A stretch of DNA of 64,000 nt, from positions 231,548 to 295,547 of the forward strand of contig JAHFTW010000001.1 in NCBI GenBank assembly GCA_023269235.1. The letters are read 5' to 3'. This DNA comes from Thermoplasmata archaeon. Its GTDB lineage: Archaea > Thermoplasmatota > E2 > JACPAO01 > JAHFTW01. Positions 16,082-24,379 of this stretch are shown in pieces. The translations under genes and the position numbers were made by a program. The notes beneath the pieces were generated by a model that made no database searches, was not told the origin of the DNA, and saw nothing but the letters and a program-made list of their open reading frames with translations. Each line of letters starts with the position of its first letter. Within the stretch, counting starts at the first letter, position 1.

Positions 16082-16978
16082 GTGGGACGTCTCGACGGCC
16101 TGAAGGACCGCGCTCCGGGCCTGCACAAGTTCCTGACGCGCCGGGACCGCCCGTGGCCCCTCGTGCGCGAAGCCCTCGGTGGCGCCCTCGTCATCCTCCT
16201 CCTGGTCGGCGCGCTCTACGGGTTTACGGGCCAGCCCCTCTCGGGCGGCTACCCGGTCGTCGTGGTGACCTCGGGCAGCATGATGCACTGTGCCAACGCC
16301 AACCTCGAAGGCGTAGGCCCCGGCCTCGGCAAGGACTGTGATGCCTCTTCGTTCGGCCGCGTCGGCACCATCGATCCCGGCGACCTGGTGTTCGTGCGTG
16401 CCCTTGGCAATGTCTCCGACGTCGCCACCCTGGCCGGCCATGGCGGCTCGACCTACGGCAAGGCCGGCGACGTCGTGGTCTATCGCCCCTACGGTTCCAC
16501 GGCGACGACGCCAATCATCCACCGCGCCCTCTTCTGGCTCCAGGTCAACGGCGACGGCACCTTCACCGTCTCCGACCTCGGTCTCTCCCGCGTCCGCACC
16601 CTGGACCAGCCGAACCTCACGGCCTTCACGAAGTGCGCGCTCTCCACGTCCGGCGTGCACGGCCCGCTCACGGCGGCGGACTCCGGATTCATCACGAAGG
16701 GCGACAACAACCCCGGCGCCGACCAGTGCCCCGCGGGCGCGCTCTCCGCCCCGGTCCGCCTAGAGTGGGTGCTCGGCAAGGCGCGCGGCGAACTGCCTTG
16801 GATTGGCCTCGTCAAGCTGTTCGTGGACAGCCTGGGCGGCTCCCAGAACTTCGGCAACGCATCCGCCGACACCAAGGTCATGATGACCGTCGTCCTCGTC
16901 GTCCTGCTCGCGGGTCCCTGGACGGTCGAGCGCATCGTGCGCGCGCGCCGTCGCAAGGACGAGCCTCCGGTCGAGTAG
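16082..16978 (+). CDS. Archaeal signal peptidase I (S26B)
   Basis: A 298-aa protein with one N-terminal transmembrane helix (about 28-50), the catalytic Ser in VVTSGSMMH (about 63) and the general-base region PIIHRALFW, where archaeal and ER enzymes have His in place of the bacterial Lys. ITKGDNNPGAD is the conserved box E. A C-terminal transmembrane helix (about 263-285) precedes a basic tail. It removes signal peptides outside the membrane. The region between boxes B and D has an insert of roughly 50 residues. Start is GTG at 16082 with a CTTTTC element 29 nt upstream. Confidence 0.88.
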   Translation: MGRLDGLKDRAPGLHKFLTRRDRPWPLVREALGGALVILLLVGALYGFTGQPLSGGYPVVVVTSGSMMHCANANLEGVGPGLGKDCDASSFGRVGTIDPGDLVFVRALGNVSDVATLAGHGGSTYGKAGDVVVYRPYGSTATTPIIHRALFWLQVNGDGTFTVSDLGLSRVRTLDQPNLTAFTKCALSTSGVHGPLTAADSGFITKGDNNPGADQCPAGALSAPVRLEWVLGKARGELPWIGLVKLFVDSLGGSQNFGNASADTKVMMTVVLVVLLAGPWTVERIVRARRRKDEPPVE

Positions 16979-17001
16979 CAACGCGCCGGACGGGCGCCTA
17001 A

Positions 17002-17191
17002 GACACAGATTCAGCAGATGCCTGTGGCGTTGTCCAGGTTGGCAATCGCGCGCGGTCCTCCGACGTCCGCCAGAATAACACAGAGTCGTTGCTTCGTCCA
17101 CACCCTATCTGCTTCATTCTCGCCAGCTTCGCGGAAGAACCTACCCTGTTGACTCCCGGATTGCGGTTGAAAACTCTGCGAAATCTGTGTC
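17002..17191. repeat. Inverted copies of a 20-nt word, scar-like intergenic element
   Basis: The 409-bp gap between the signal peptidase and orc1 (16979-17387) holds no convincing gene. At 17002-17021 lies GACACAGATTCAGCAGATGC and at 17174-17191, inverted, a close relative (GACACAGATTTCGCAGAG on the minus strand), bounding about 190 bp. The first copy shares 18 of 18 bases with the 3' end of the GxxExxY gene at 214-233 (inverted), and 15 of 20 with a word at 44081-44100. Confidence 0.55.
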
Positions 17192-17210
17192 CCGTGGAAC
17201 GGGTTCTGGC

Positions 17211-17229
17211 GGCGGCGCTTCGCGCCGCC
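17211..17229. repeat. GC-rich inverted repeat (hairpin)
   Basis: GGCGGCG-CTTCG-CGCCGCC: perfect 7-bp arms with a 5-nt loop inside the signal peptidase/orc1 gap. It may be part of the scar-like element or a terminator of orc1 read leftward. Confidence 0.45.
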
Positions 17230-17387
17230 CCGCATCCAGTCTTCTGGCATCCAGTCGTTCAGCGCGACGACGCCGTGGTCGGACGAAGGGATGCCTCGGA
17301 ACGGTTGGCGAATCGACGCATCGCAAGATGAAGCCGTGGCGATGCCAGTGGCCCACGATCCGGCGAATCGAACGGAGCTCCGTCGAA

Positions 17388-18683
17388 TCAAACCAAGCGG
17401 TTCTGCTTCTTCGGCTTGAACGTCACGACACCGCGGATGAGCTCGTCCTCCTCCAGCACGCGCTTGGTGCTGTCGATGGGGCAGCTCATCTGGATCTCGC
17501 GGGTGCGGCCGTAGCGGCCCTTGCTGATGACGCGGGCCGTGAAGATGCCGAGCATGTCGAGCTCGCTGATGAGGTCGGTGATGCGGCGCTGCGTGAGGAT
17601 GTCGCTGCCGGTGCTCTTGCACAGCTCCTTGTAGACGTCGAACACCTCGCCGGTGGTGAGCGTGTGGACGCCCTGGTCCTTGTTCGATTCCTCGCCGAGG
17701 ATGGTCGCGAGCAGGACGAGCTTGCTCTGCGTCGGCAGGGTGCGCACGACCTCGCTGATGCGGTCGAGCTCGATCTTGTTCTGCGACATGCGGACGTACG
17801 TGTCCGAGACCTTGTTGTTGCGGTCGCGCTCGGCGAGCTCGGCGGCGACGCGCAGGAGGTCGAGGGCGCGGCGGGCGTCGCCGTGCTCGCGGGCCGCCAG
17901 GGCGGCGCAGAGGGGGATGACGCCGTCCTGCAGGACGCCTTCCTTGAGGGCCATGCCGGCGCGCTGCGTGAGGATGTCCTCAAGCTGCTTGGCGTCATAG
18001 GGCGCGAAGATCATGGATTCCTCGCCCAGGCTCGACTTGACGCGGGGGTCGAGGAACTCGGTGAACTTGAGGTCGTTGCTGATGCCGATGACGCTGACCT
18101 TGTTGTACTGCAGGTCGCCGTTGATGCGCGTGAGGTTGTAGAGGACCTCGTCGCCCTTCAGCTTGTCCACCTCGTCGAGGACGATGATGGTGACCTCGCC
18201 CGCGATGCGGGCCGGGTCGCGGGACCATTGCTGGTCGTCGGCCTTCTTGAAGCCGTCCACGTAGCGGCGCAGCGCTTCGTAGACCTCGTCCGTGGGCCAG
18301 CCGGTGAAGGGGATGCGCTGGGCCCAGTTCTCGGCGGAGACGAAGTGGTTGGCGATGTTCTGCAAGACGCGGTACTGCGTGTCGACGATCTCGCAGTTGA
18401 TGTAGATCAGGTTGACGCGCTTGCCGATCTCTTGGCCCTTCGTCGAGAGCTCCTTGCCGACGTACTTGACGCAGGCGGTCTTGCCGGTGCCGGTCTTGCC
18501 GTAGATGAAGACGTTCGACGGGGTCTCGCCGCGCAGGGCGGGGACCAGCAGCGAGCCGAGGCCGCGGATCTCGGCGTCACGGTGGGGCAGGTCGTCCGGA
18601 GTGTACGAGGCCCGCATGACTTCCTTGTTCGAGAACAAGGGCTCGACTTGCAGGAGTTGCCCAAAAAGATCGTTGACAGCCAC
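17388..18683 (-). CDS. orc1: Orc1/Cdc6 replication initiator
   Basis: A 431-aa AAA+ initiator. Walker A is YGKTGTGKTA (about residue 62), Walker B is IIVLDEVDKL, sensor 1 is VSVIGISNDL with FLDPRVKSSL, sensor 2 is HGDARRALDLLR, and the C-terminal winged helix spans about 330-430 (TTGEVFDVYKEL, QRRITDLISELDMLGI). It binds origin recognition boxes and loads MCM. The GTG at 18683 is chosen because GGAGGT sits 6 nt upstream; an ATG 15 nt earlier would disrupt that spacing. Archaeal origins usually lie beside this gene, and two ORB-like repeats are found about 80-110 bp upstream. Confidence 0.95.
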   Translation of the reverse strand: MAVNDLFGQLLQVEPLFSNKEVMRASYTPDDLPHRDAEIRGLGSLLVPALRGETPSNVFIYGKTGTGKTACVKYVGKELSTKGQEIGKRVNLIYINCEIVDTQYRVLQNIANHFVSAENWAQRIPFTGWPTDEVYEALRRYVDGFKKADDQQWSRDPARIAGEVTIIVLDEVDKLKGDEVLYNLTRINGDLQYNKVSVIGISNDLKFTEFLDPRVKSSLGEESMIFAPYDAKQLEDILTQRAGMALKEGVLQDGVIPLCAALAAREHGDARRALDLLRVAAELAERDRNNKVSDTYVRMSQNKIELDRISEVVRTLPTQSKLVLLATILGEESNKDQGVHTLTTGEVFDVYKELCKSTGSDILTQRRITDLISELDMLGIFTARVISKGRYGRTREIQMSCPIDSTKRVLEEDELIRGVVTFKPKKQNRLV

Positions 18684-18760
18684 GCGTGAACCTCCCATCC
18701 CATGGGTTCGAGACCACGCGCATCGAGACCGCCTCCCAGCGGCTCCATGCGCTTCATAGG

Positions 18761-18794
18761 TTTCGACCGAAGCGGGGTTTCCAGCGAAGCGGGG
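18761..18794. repeat. Tandem 17-bp repeat, candidate origin recognition boxes
   Basis: Two adjacent copies, TTTCGACCGAAGCGGGG and TTTCCAGCGAAGCGGGG (15 of 17 identical), followed by AGGGGAAATAAAGG. A TTTCCA core followed by a G-string resembles euryarchaeal ORB elements. They lie in the 403-bp non-coding region 18684-19086 directly upstream of orc1; I see no gene in the rest of that gap. Confidence 0.4.
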
Positions 18795-19086
18795 AGGGGA
18801 AATAAAGGTCGCCCCAAGCGGGCCGAGTCTTCTGGAGACCCCTTCATTGCGCGTGGAGCTGGCGACAGGAAGCAGCACCCTTCGCAGGGGTTCCGGTGAG
18901 CCGTTTGTGGGTGGCAGAGCAAGGACGGCGCGCGGCACTGAGTCGGGCTCTGCGCGACAACGGGGCCGCGCAGGCGCGGGATTCTCTTGCGGAACCGGAG
19001 AATCCTGGAATGACCCGAAAGGCAAGGGCCATGCGTGCGCACCCGAGGTCTTCGCGTGGAGACTGGTTGCTCATGGGGAAAGCGCG

Positions 19087-21057
19087 CTAGACGGGAATCC
19101 CTTCGCGCACCCTGACTGCCATTCCTTTCTTGAAATCGTGGACCTCGTCGGGGGCGAGAAGGAGCTGGCCGACGGCGATGAGCGTGTCCTGTTCGTCGAC
19201 CACCAGGCACTCGTCGCCCGGGCGCAGGCCTTCGTCCATCGTCTTGACGAACTGGGCGAAGACGGATTTCCCGGCGCGGTTGAAGGGGACGGAGTCGGCG
19301 GCCACGACGACCCGGTTGGCGGGAGACGGGAGCGCCTTGTGGACGAGTCTCGCCCCGGCGATCTTGAGCGTCCAGAATCCGTCATGGGCGCGCAGGCTGA
19401 GAATGTGCTCGTCGCCGAGGTGGACGGTGCGCAGCTTGCCGGTGGCGCGGCTGGTCTCGAGACGCAGGTCGCCGGCGATGAGGGCCGCCCCCGCGCCGGC
19501 GCCGAACTGCCAATCTGCTGTTCGAAGGACCTGGAGCTTGCCGAACTGGACGCCGCCGTCCTTGCCGCCGGGGCCCGGGATAGCGGGGACGAAGCCGTGC
19601 GCAGCGAGGAAGAGATCCTTTGTTTCGCCGACCCAGCCCATGTGGCCGCGGTCGAGGCCCTCGAGGCGCGGCAGGACGGACTGCGCGAAGGGGTACGCCT
19701 CGTCGAGGCCTGCGGGGACGGGGCCGAGCGCGCAGACGACGGCGTGGTCCATCGCGGCATCCAGGCTGCCGCGGCCGGCGAAGTAGGGTTTGCCGCCGGG
19801 CTCTTTGTGCATTCCCAGCTCGCGGCGCATGTCGCCCTTGTTGGCGAAGCCGGTGTCCATCTCCATCTCGACCGGCTCGCCTTGCGGGACGAAGCGGGTC
19901 TGGAGGCGTTCGCGGATGCGGCGGAAGATGGGGCGCTGGTGCGTGAGGCTTCCCGTGTAGCGCAGGGCCCGGGTGTGGCTCACCGGTTCGCGCTGCTCAA
20001 GCCACGCCTGGTAGGTGGGGTCGCCCAGCTTGCGGGTCGCGGCGGCGAGCATCGGGTGGCAGGCGCTGCGCTGCTCGACGAGCTCCCACAGGCTGCCTTC
20101 CTGGATGGCGGTGCGGATGCGGCGCAGGTCCGCGAACGAGACGTGGAGGTTGTGCTCCGCGAGCGCCGTCTCCTTCTCCTTGCCGGGCAGCGCCTTGAGG
20201 CCATCCGCGCCGTGCTTGGAGCAGACGGGGCAGGCGCAGGGAAGCTCGGCCAGTTCGGCGAGGTGCGCCGTGCCCCACTCGAACATCATGCGGCCGTCCT
20301 TGGCGTACTTGGCGTACGCGGAGGAGTCGAAGAGGTCGCAGCCCAGCGCGACGGCGAGCGGGAAGATGAGCGGGTGGCCCGCGCCAAAGAGGTGAACGGG
20401 GCGGTCCTTGCGCAGGCCGGCCTGGCTCCACAGGATCATCTCCGCGAGCTCGGGGTACATCTGCTGCTCCATGACGGGCACGACACCGCCGATGGTGTGG
20501 TAGTCGACGTCGAGGTCGCGGTACGCCTCGGCGCAGAGTTTGCGCAGGTCGTAGTGGACGCCGCCCTGGACCGTGGCGTTGAGGAGGGAGTTGCCCTTGT
20601 GCGGGACGGCCTCCTTGGTGCGCGCGATGGTCGCGGCGACGGCGGCCTCTGCTTCGGCGCGACCCATGTCGGGGGTGACGAAGATGTCGAAGCAGGTCGC
20701 GACGTCCACGCCGATGTCGCGCTGGAAGCCGACGATGGTGTCGTTCTGGAGCTGCACGTCGCCGTACACGTACATCTGGAACGTGCCGGAGTCTGTCATC
20801 GTGGGCCCGTCCCAGTCGAGGACCTTGTGGACGCCCTCGGCGAGCGCCTTCGTCCGCAGCGCCTCGTGCTTGTTGAGGACGTAGGAGTTGGTGATGACCA
20901 TCTGCGTGCCGAACTGGTCGCGCATCTGGCGCGGCGTGAGCAGGCTGATGTTGGGGTTGACGACCGGCATGAGCGTCGGCGTCGTCACTTTCCCATGAGC
21001 CGTCGTGAAGCGGCCGAGACGGCCCGCGGCTGCGCGCTCCAGGATCTCGAAGGTCAT
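19087..21057 (-). CDS. tgtA: Archaeosine tRNA-guanine transglycosylase, full-length
   Basis: The ATG at 21057 gives 656 aa. The catalytic TIM barrel (1-360) has MTDSGTFQMYVYGDVQL, the substrate pocket LNATVQGGVHYDL, GLFGAGHP-like HLFGAGHPLIF and the zinc site CACPVC plus downstream His. Middle C1/C2 domains follow, and a PUA domain closes the protein (about 580-656: NRVVVAADSVPFNRAGKSVF ... FKKGMAVRVREGIPV). It inserts preQ0 at position 15 of tRNA, the first step to archaeosine, found only in archaea. Here both halves are one gene rather than split. orc1 follows after a 403-bp gap. Confidence 0.95.
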   Translation of the reverse strand: MTFEILERAAAGRLGRFTTAHGKVTTPTLMPVVNPNISLLTPRQMRDQFGTQMVITNSYVLNKHEALRTKALAEGVHKVLDWDGPTMTDSGTFQMYVYGDVQLQNDTIVGFQRDIGVDVATCFDIFVTPDMGRAEAEAAVAATIARTKEAVPHKGNSLLNATVQGGVHYDLRKLCAEAYRDLDVDYHTIGGVVPVMEQQMYPELAEMILWSQAGLRKDRPVHLFGAGHPLIFPLAVALGCDLFDSSAYAKYAKDGRMMFEWGTAHLAELAELPCACPVCSKHGADGLKALPGKEKETALAEHNLHVSFADLRRIRTAIQEGSLWELVEQRSACHPMLAAATRKLGDPTYQAWLEQREPVSHTRALRYTGSLTHQRPIFRRIRERLQTRFVPQGEPVEMEMDTGFANKGDMRRELGMHKEPGGKPYFAGRGSLDAAMDHAVVCALGPVPAGLDEAYPFAQSVLPRLEGLDRGHMGWVGETKDLFLAAHGFVPAIPGPGGKDGGVQFGKLQVLRTADWQFGAGAGAALIAGDLRLETSRATGKLRTVHLGDEHILSLRAHDGFWTLKIAGARLVHKALPSPANRVVVAADSVPFNRAGKSVFAQFVKTMDEGLRPGDECLVVDEQDTLIAVGQLLLAPDEVHDFKKGMAVRVREGIPV

Positions 21058-21171
21058 GCCGGCAACGCGCCGACACGGCTCTTCCTGATGAGGCTGTCCC
21101 CGCCGCCCTGGCCACCCTACCCCCGGTCCCAACCGTTATCTGGAGGACCCACCTGAAACAGGATTGCCAGC

Positions 21172-22278
21172 ATGGCCGCTTCGTCCATCCCCATGTCGCT
21201 GCCCCGCCCGAGCCCGCCGTCGGCGCCCTCGCACCTCGCGGGCCTCTTCTCGCGCGCCGAGCTGGAGGCCGAGGCCAAGCGACTCGAATCCCGCATTCGT
21301 CAACCCGAACGTTGGGGCCTCGAGATGTGCCGCATGATTGCGCCGATGACGCTGCGCATCAACCAGCTCAAGCGCCAGCAGGACGTGATCATCCTGGCGC
21401 ACAGCTACCAGACGCCCGACATCGTGTACGGCGTCGCCGACGAGGTGGGCGACTCCTACGGCCTGAGCAAAAAGGCCATGGCCGCCCCGCAGAAGGGCAT
21501 CTTGTTCAGCAGCGTCCGCTTCATGGCGGAGACTGCGAAGATCCTCAACCCGACCAAGCGGGTCCTGCTCCCGGAGCCGACCGCCGGCTGCAGTCTTGCC
21601 GACGGCGTCACGGTGGAGGATGTTCGCCGTCTGCGCCGCGAGCACCCCGGCGTGCCCGTGATGGGCTACGTCAACACCTCCGCCGCCGTCAAGGCCGAGA
21701 TCGACGTCTGCTGCACGAGCGCCAACTACCTGGACATCGCCCGGCGCATGCCGGGGAACGAGCTCATCTTCGTGCCCGACCGCTTCATGGGCGCCCACCT
21801 TGCGTCGTCCCTGGCGGGTCAGAAGAAGGTCCACATCCACAGCGGCGAGTGCGAGGTGCACGTCCAGTTCGACGCCGCCTCCGCGCGGGCGTGGCGCAAG
21901 CAGGCTTCCGACGCGGGCCGCAAGCTCGTCATCCTCGCTCACCCTGAATGCGACCCCAAGGTCCTCGTCGAGGCGGACTACATCGGCTCCACCGAGAAGA
22001 TGATGGACTATGCCCGCAAGCTCGAGGCCGAGGGCAAAGTGGACGTCATGCCCATCACCGAGTGCGGCACCGCGGACCGCATGCGGGCCGAGATGCCGGG
22101 CCTCACCATCTACGGCGCCTGCGTCCAGTGCCCGCACATGAAGAAATCCACGCTGGCGAGCATCCTCTCGGCGCTGGAGTCGCCGACGGCGGAGCAGGTC
22201 GTCGAGCTGCCGGCCAAGGTCATCGAGGGCGCCAAGCGCAGCCTCGATGCGATGTTCGCCTTCGCCGAAACGAAGTGA
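21172..22278 (+). CDS. nadA: Quinolinate synthase NadA
   Basis: A 368-aa NadA. It condenses iminoaspartate with dihydroxyacetone phosphate to quinolinate using a [4Fe-4S] cluster. Cluster Cys are in TAGCSLADG, SGECEVHVQF and CVQCPHMKKST; ILAHSYQTPDIVY and GYVNTSAAVKAE are substrate-site motifs. The N-terminus is 20-30 residues longer than usual and Ser/Pro-rich. Its partners nadX and nadC lie within 5 kb, giving the whole aspartate-to-NaMN route. A GTTAT element lies 37 nt upstream of the ATG. Confidence 0.95.
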   Translation: MAASSIPMSLPRPSPPSAPSHLAGLFSRAELEAEAKRLESRIRQPERWGLEMCRMIAPMTLRINQLKRQQDVIILAHSYQTPDIVYGVADEVGDSYGLSKKAMAAPQKGILFSSVRFMAETAKILNPTKRVLLPEPTAGCSLADGVTVEDVRRLRREHPGVPVMGYVNTSAAVKAEIDVCCTSANYLDIARRMPGNELIFVPDRFMGAHLASSLAGQKKVHIHSGECEVHVQFDAASARAWRKQASDAGRKLVILAHPECDPKVLVEADYIGSTEKMMDYARKLEAEGKVDVMPITECGTADRMRAEMPGLTIYGACVQCPHMKKSTLASILSALESPTAEQVVELPAKVIEGAKRSLDAMFAFAETK

Positions 22279-22376
22279 GACGAACGCGTCGATTTCGGCC
22301 GTCGTGACGGCGGGACGAGCAATTACGCTGAAGGAAAGAAAGTCCGAGCGCGCACGCGGTCGGCGAGGCGGCCGTT

Positions 22377-22410
22377 GGAAAAACAGGGGGAGAAAGAAGG
22401 GAGAAGGAAC
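22377..22410 (-). terminator. Polypyrimidine terminator tract (minus strand)
   Basis: A run of purines on the plus strand, so C/T-rich with T5 when read leftward, 12-45 nt past the stop of the secreted protein at 22422. Pyrimidine-rich 3' ends are typical archaeal terminators. Confidence 0.45.
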
Positions 22411-22421
22411 CCGAGGCCATC

Positions 22422-23318
22422 TCAGTCGCGGCGGCGGGCCGCGATGAGGGCGGCGCCCGCGAGGGCGAGGAAAGGCAACGGGAGCGGTGACGCCTTGGAC
22501 GTGGTGCCCTGCGGGGCCTCCCCGCCACCGTTCGTGAAGGTCCAGGTCGTGGGCTTCGCGTCCGTGAAGCTGCCCGCGCGCTGGTCCAGCAGAAGGAAGT
22601 GCCCGTAGCTGGTGAAGGTCACCTTCTGCTCCGTCCAAGGGCCGAGGGGGGCCTTGTAGGTCACGGTGAACTTCTTCGTCTCGGGGCTGTTGTAGGGGAC
22701 CGACCCAAGGCCGCTGATCTTGCCGCCGGTCTCTTTGACGTCCTCGATCATGACCATGCTGCGGGCGTTGGAGTTCTGCGTGATCGTGACATGGAACGTC
22801 GCGGTGCCGTTCATGACCTTGAGCGGGAACGTGACGTCGGGCAGGACCGTGTAGTTGGAGTGGTAGGCCACCGTGAAGGGGACCACGAACTCGCCGGCGT
22901 CGCTCTCCGCGTCCCCGAAGTGGGCCAGCAGGGTGACGTTCTGGGTGACGACGCCGGCCGCCGAGGCGTCTACCATGAAGGTGACCTTGTCGTTCTTCGT
23001 GATGAACCCGGAACCGGTCGCGCAAGGGCTCGGGTCGCTGAACGTGAGGGTCGCCTCCTTGACCGTCAGGCCCCGGGGCGCCTCGTCGGCGTGGACCGTT
23101 AGCTTGGGCGTGGGGCTCTGGGACCCAAGGCCGTGCTGGACCAGCGTGCTGCAGCCGACCTTGACGCTGAAGGGGACCTCGATGGAGCCCATGTAGGCGA
23201 TGGTCTCGGTCGGCGGCGTCGCTGTGAGCGTGATGCCTGCGAAAGGCCCCTGCGCCGAGACGTTGGGGGCCACCAGGGCGGTGGCGAGCAGGAGAAGGGC
23301 AACCATGCGCATGGTCAT
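22422..23318 (-). CDS. Secreted beta-domain protein with SP/TM/Arg C-terminal tail
   Basis: The ATG at 23318 gives 298 aa; a GATATTTC box (reverse GAAATATC) ends exactly 30 nt upstream. A signal peptide (about 1-22) precedes an all-beta extracellular region, with Ig-like segments around VTFMVDASAAGVVTQNVTLL and VTYKAPLGPWTEQKVTFTS. The C-terminus is tripartite: Ser-Pro-Leu-Pro, a hydrophobic helix and Arg-Arg-Arg. That layout matches archaeosortase or surface-anchor substrates such as PGF-CTERM, though the motif differs. It lies between nadA and nadX. Function unknown. Confidence 0.7.
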   Translation of the reverse strand: MTMRMVALLLLATALVAPNVSAQGPFAGITLTATPPTETIAYMGSIEVPFSVKVGCSTLVQHGLGSQSPTPKLTVHADEAPRGLTVKEATLTFSDPSPCATGSGFITKNDKVTFMVDASAAGVVTQNVTLLAHFGDAESDAGEFVVPFTVAYHSNYTVLPDVTFPLKVMNGTATFHVTITQNSNARSMVMIEDVKETGGKISGLGSVPYNSPETKKFTVTYKAPLGPWTEQKVTFTSYGHFLLLDQRAGSFTDAKPTTWTFTNGGGEAPQGTTSKASPLPLPFLALAGAALIAARRRD

Positions 23319-23340
23319 CGTTTGAACCACCACTCGCGCT

Positions 23341-23348
23341 GATATTTC
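23341..23348 (-). promoter_or_regulatory. TATA-like box for the secreted protein
   Basis: GAAATATC on the minus strand, 5' end 30 nt upstream of the ATG at 23318. Confidence 0.5.
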
Positions 23349-23398
23349 AGGATTCTGGACAATTGCCCGCACCGAAAGTCTGGCCAGGTCGGCTACGC

Positions 23399-23601
23399 TC
23401 CAATCTCGATCGGGCTCACCACCCGGCCCTTGCGGGCCGGATGGATTCCTCGCCTTGCTTCGGGACCCCGACCGAGCTTGTCGCTATGCTCCAATCTCGA
23501 TCGGGCTCACCACCCGGCCCTTGCGGGCCGGATGGATTCCTCGCCTTGCTTCGGGACCCCGACCGAGCTTGTCGCTATGCTCCAATCTCGATCGGGCTCA
23601 C
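23399..23601. repeat. 91-bp tandem repeat including the nadX 3' end
   Basis: Two complete copies (23399-23489, 23490-23580) and a partial third (23581-23601). The third copy is the coding end of nadX: each unit repeats the last eight codons plus the TAG. Each full unit also holds a perfect hairpin CCGGCCC-TTGC-GGGCCGG (23423-23440 in copy 1), a plausible terminator stem. Copies 1 and 2 are near-identical, so the duplication is recent. Confidence 0.9.
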
Positions 23602-24342
23602 AATGCGGCGCAGCAACGCGATGGCCGACAGGGAGGCCAAATAGCTGGTCGCCGGGTTGGTGGGCGAGGGCAGGTTCTCGACTTCGATGCGGGCGCGGCC
23701 GAAGCCGCCCTCAATGATGACCTTGTGCGAGTTGCGCGTCGCGAGCGGGTCAATGGCGACCTGGACGTGCGTTTGGTCGAAGCCGAGGCCGGCAAGGCTC
23801 AGGGTGGCTGCGACGTTGACGTTCTTCGGGAATTTCTGGACGGCCTCGCGGGCGGGGCCGCTGAACAACAGGGTCCAGCGGTCGGTCTTCTTGTCGAGGC
23901 CCGCGGGCGGCTTGGTGGTGACGAGCGTGACGGACTTCAGGTCCGCCTCGGCCGCGGCCTTGACGCCGTCGACGCCCATGACGGCGCCGCTGGGGAGGTA
24001 CATCTTGCCGCCCGTCTTCTTGGCGAGCCCGACAAGCTCCTCCCGGAGGGCGTCGTCGGCGAGGGCGCCGATGGTCATGAGCATCGTCTTCTTGCCGGCG
24101 GCGAGCGCGTCGCGAATGACGGTCTGGACGACGCCCTTGTTGGCGGCCTCGATGACGAGGTCCGCCTTCGCGACCAGCTCGCCGGCGGTCTTGGCGACGT
24201 GGGCGCGCGGCAGGTGACGCAGGTGCGCGGCGGCGTCCGGGTCGATGTCGAAGAGCCACACCGCCTCGATGCCGTCCATCGCGCTCGCCGCCTTCGCGAC
24301 CTCGGAGCCGATGGCGCCGCAGCCCACAATGCCGACCTTCAT
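23575..24342 (-). CDS. nadX: L-aspartate dehydrogenase NadX
   Basis: A 255-aa NAD(P)-dependent enzyme that oxidises L-aspartate to iminoaspartate, replacing the flavoenzyme NadB. The Rossmann motif is VGIVGCGAIGSEVA (residues 3-16); EAANKGVVQ and LPSGAVMGVDG mark the substrate domain, and NVNVAATLSLAGLGFDQT is the signature segment. The C-terminal eight codons are part of a 91-bp tandem duplication. Encoded opposite nadA and nadC but in the same 5-kb cluster. Confidence 0.93.
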   Translation of the reverse strand: MKVGIVGCGAIGSEVAKAASAMDGIEAVWLFDIDPDAAAHLRHLPRAHVAKTAGELVAKADLVIEAANKGVVQTVIRDALAAGKKTMLMTIGALADDALREELVGLAKKTGGKMYLPSGAVMGVDGVKAAAEADLKSVTLVTTKPPAGLDKKTDRWTLLFSGPAREAVQKFPKNVNVAATLSLAGLGFDQTHVQVAIDPLATRNSHKVIIEGGFGRARIEVENLPSPTNPATSYLASLSAIALLRRIVSPIEIGA

Positions 24343-24379
24343 GGCGGCGCCGACGAGGCCGCCGGTGAAAAGGCCGACC

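Noticed and set aside
17089-17331. Small frames on both strands in the gap before orc1
   Set aside because: No motif, no promoter, and the sequence is dominated by inverted words and a hairpin; I treat it as a non-coding scar.
23399-23601. Possible CRISPR array
   Set aside because: The 91-bp units are directly abutting and near-identical with no unique spacers, and one copy is coding.
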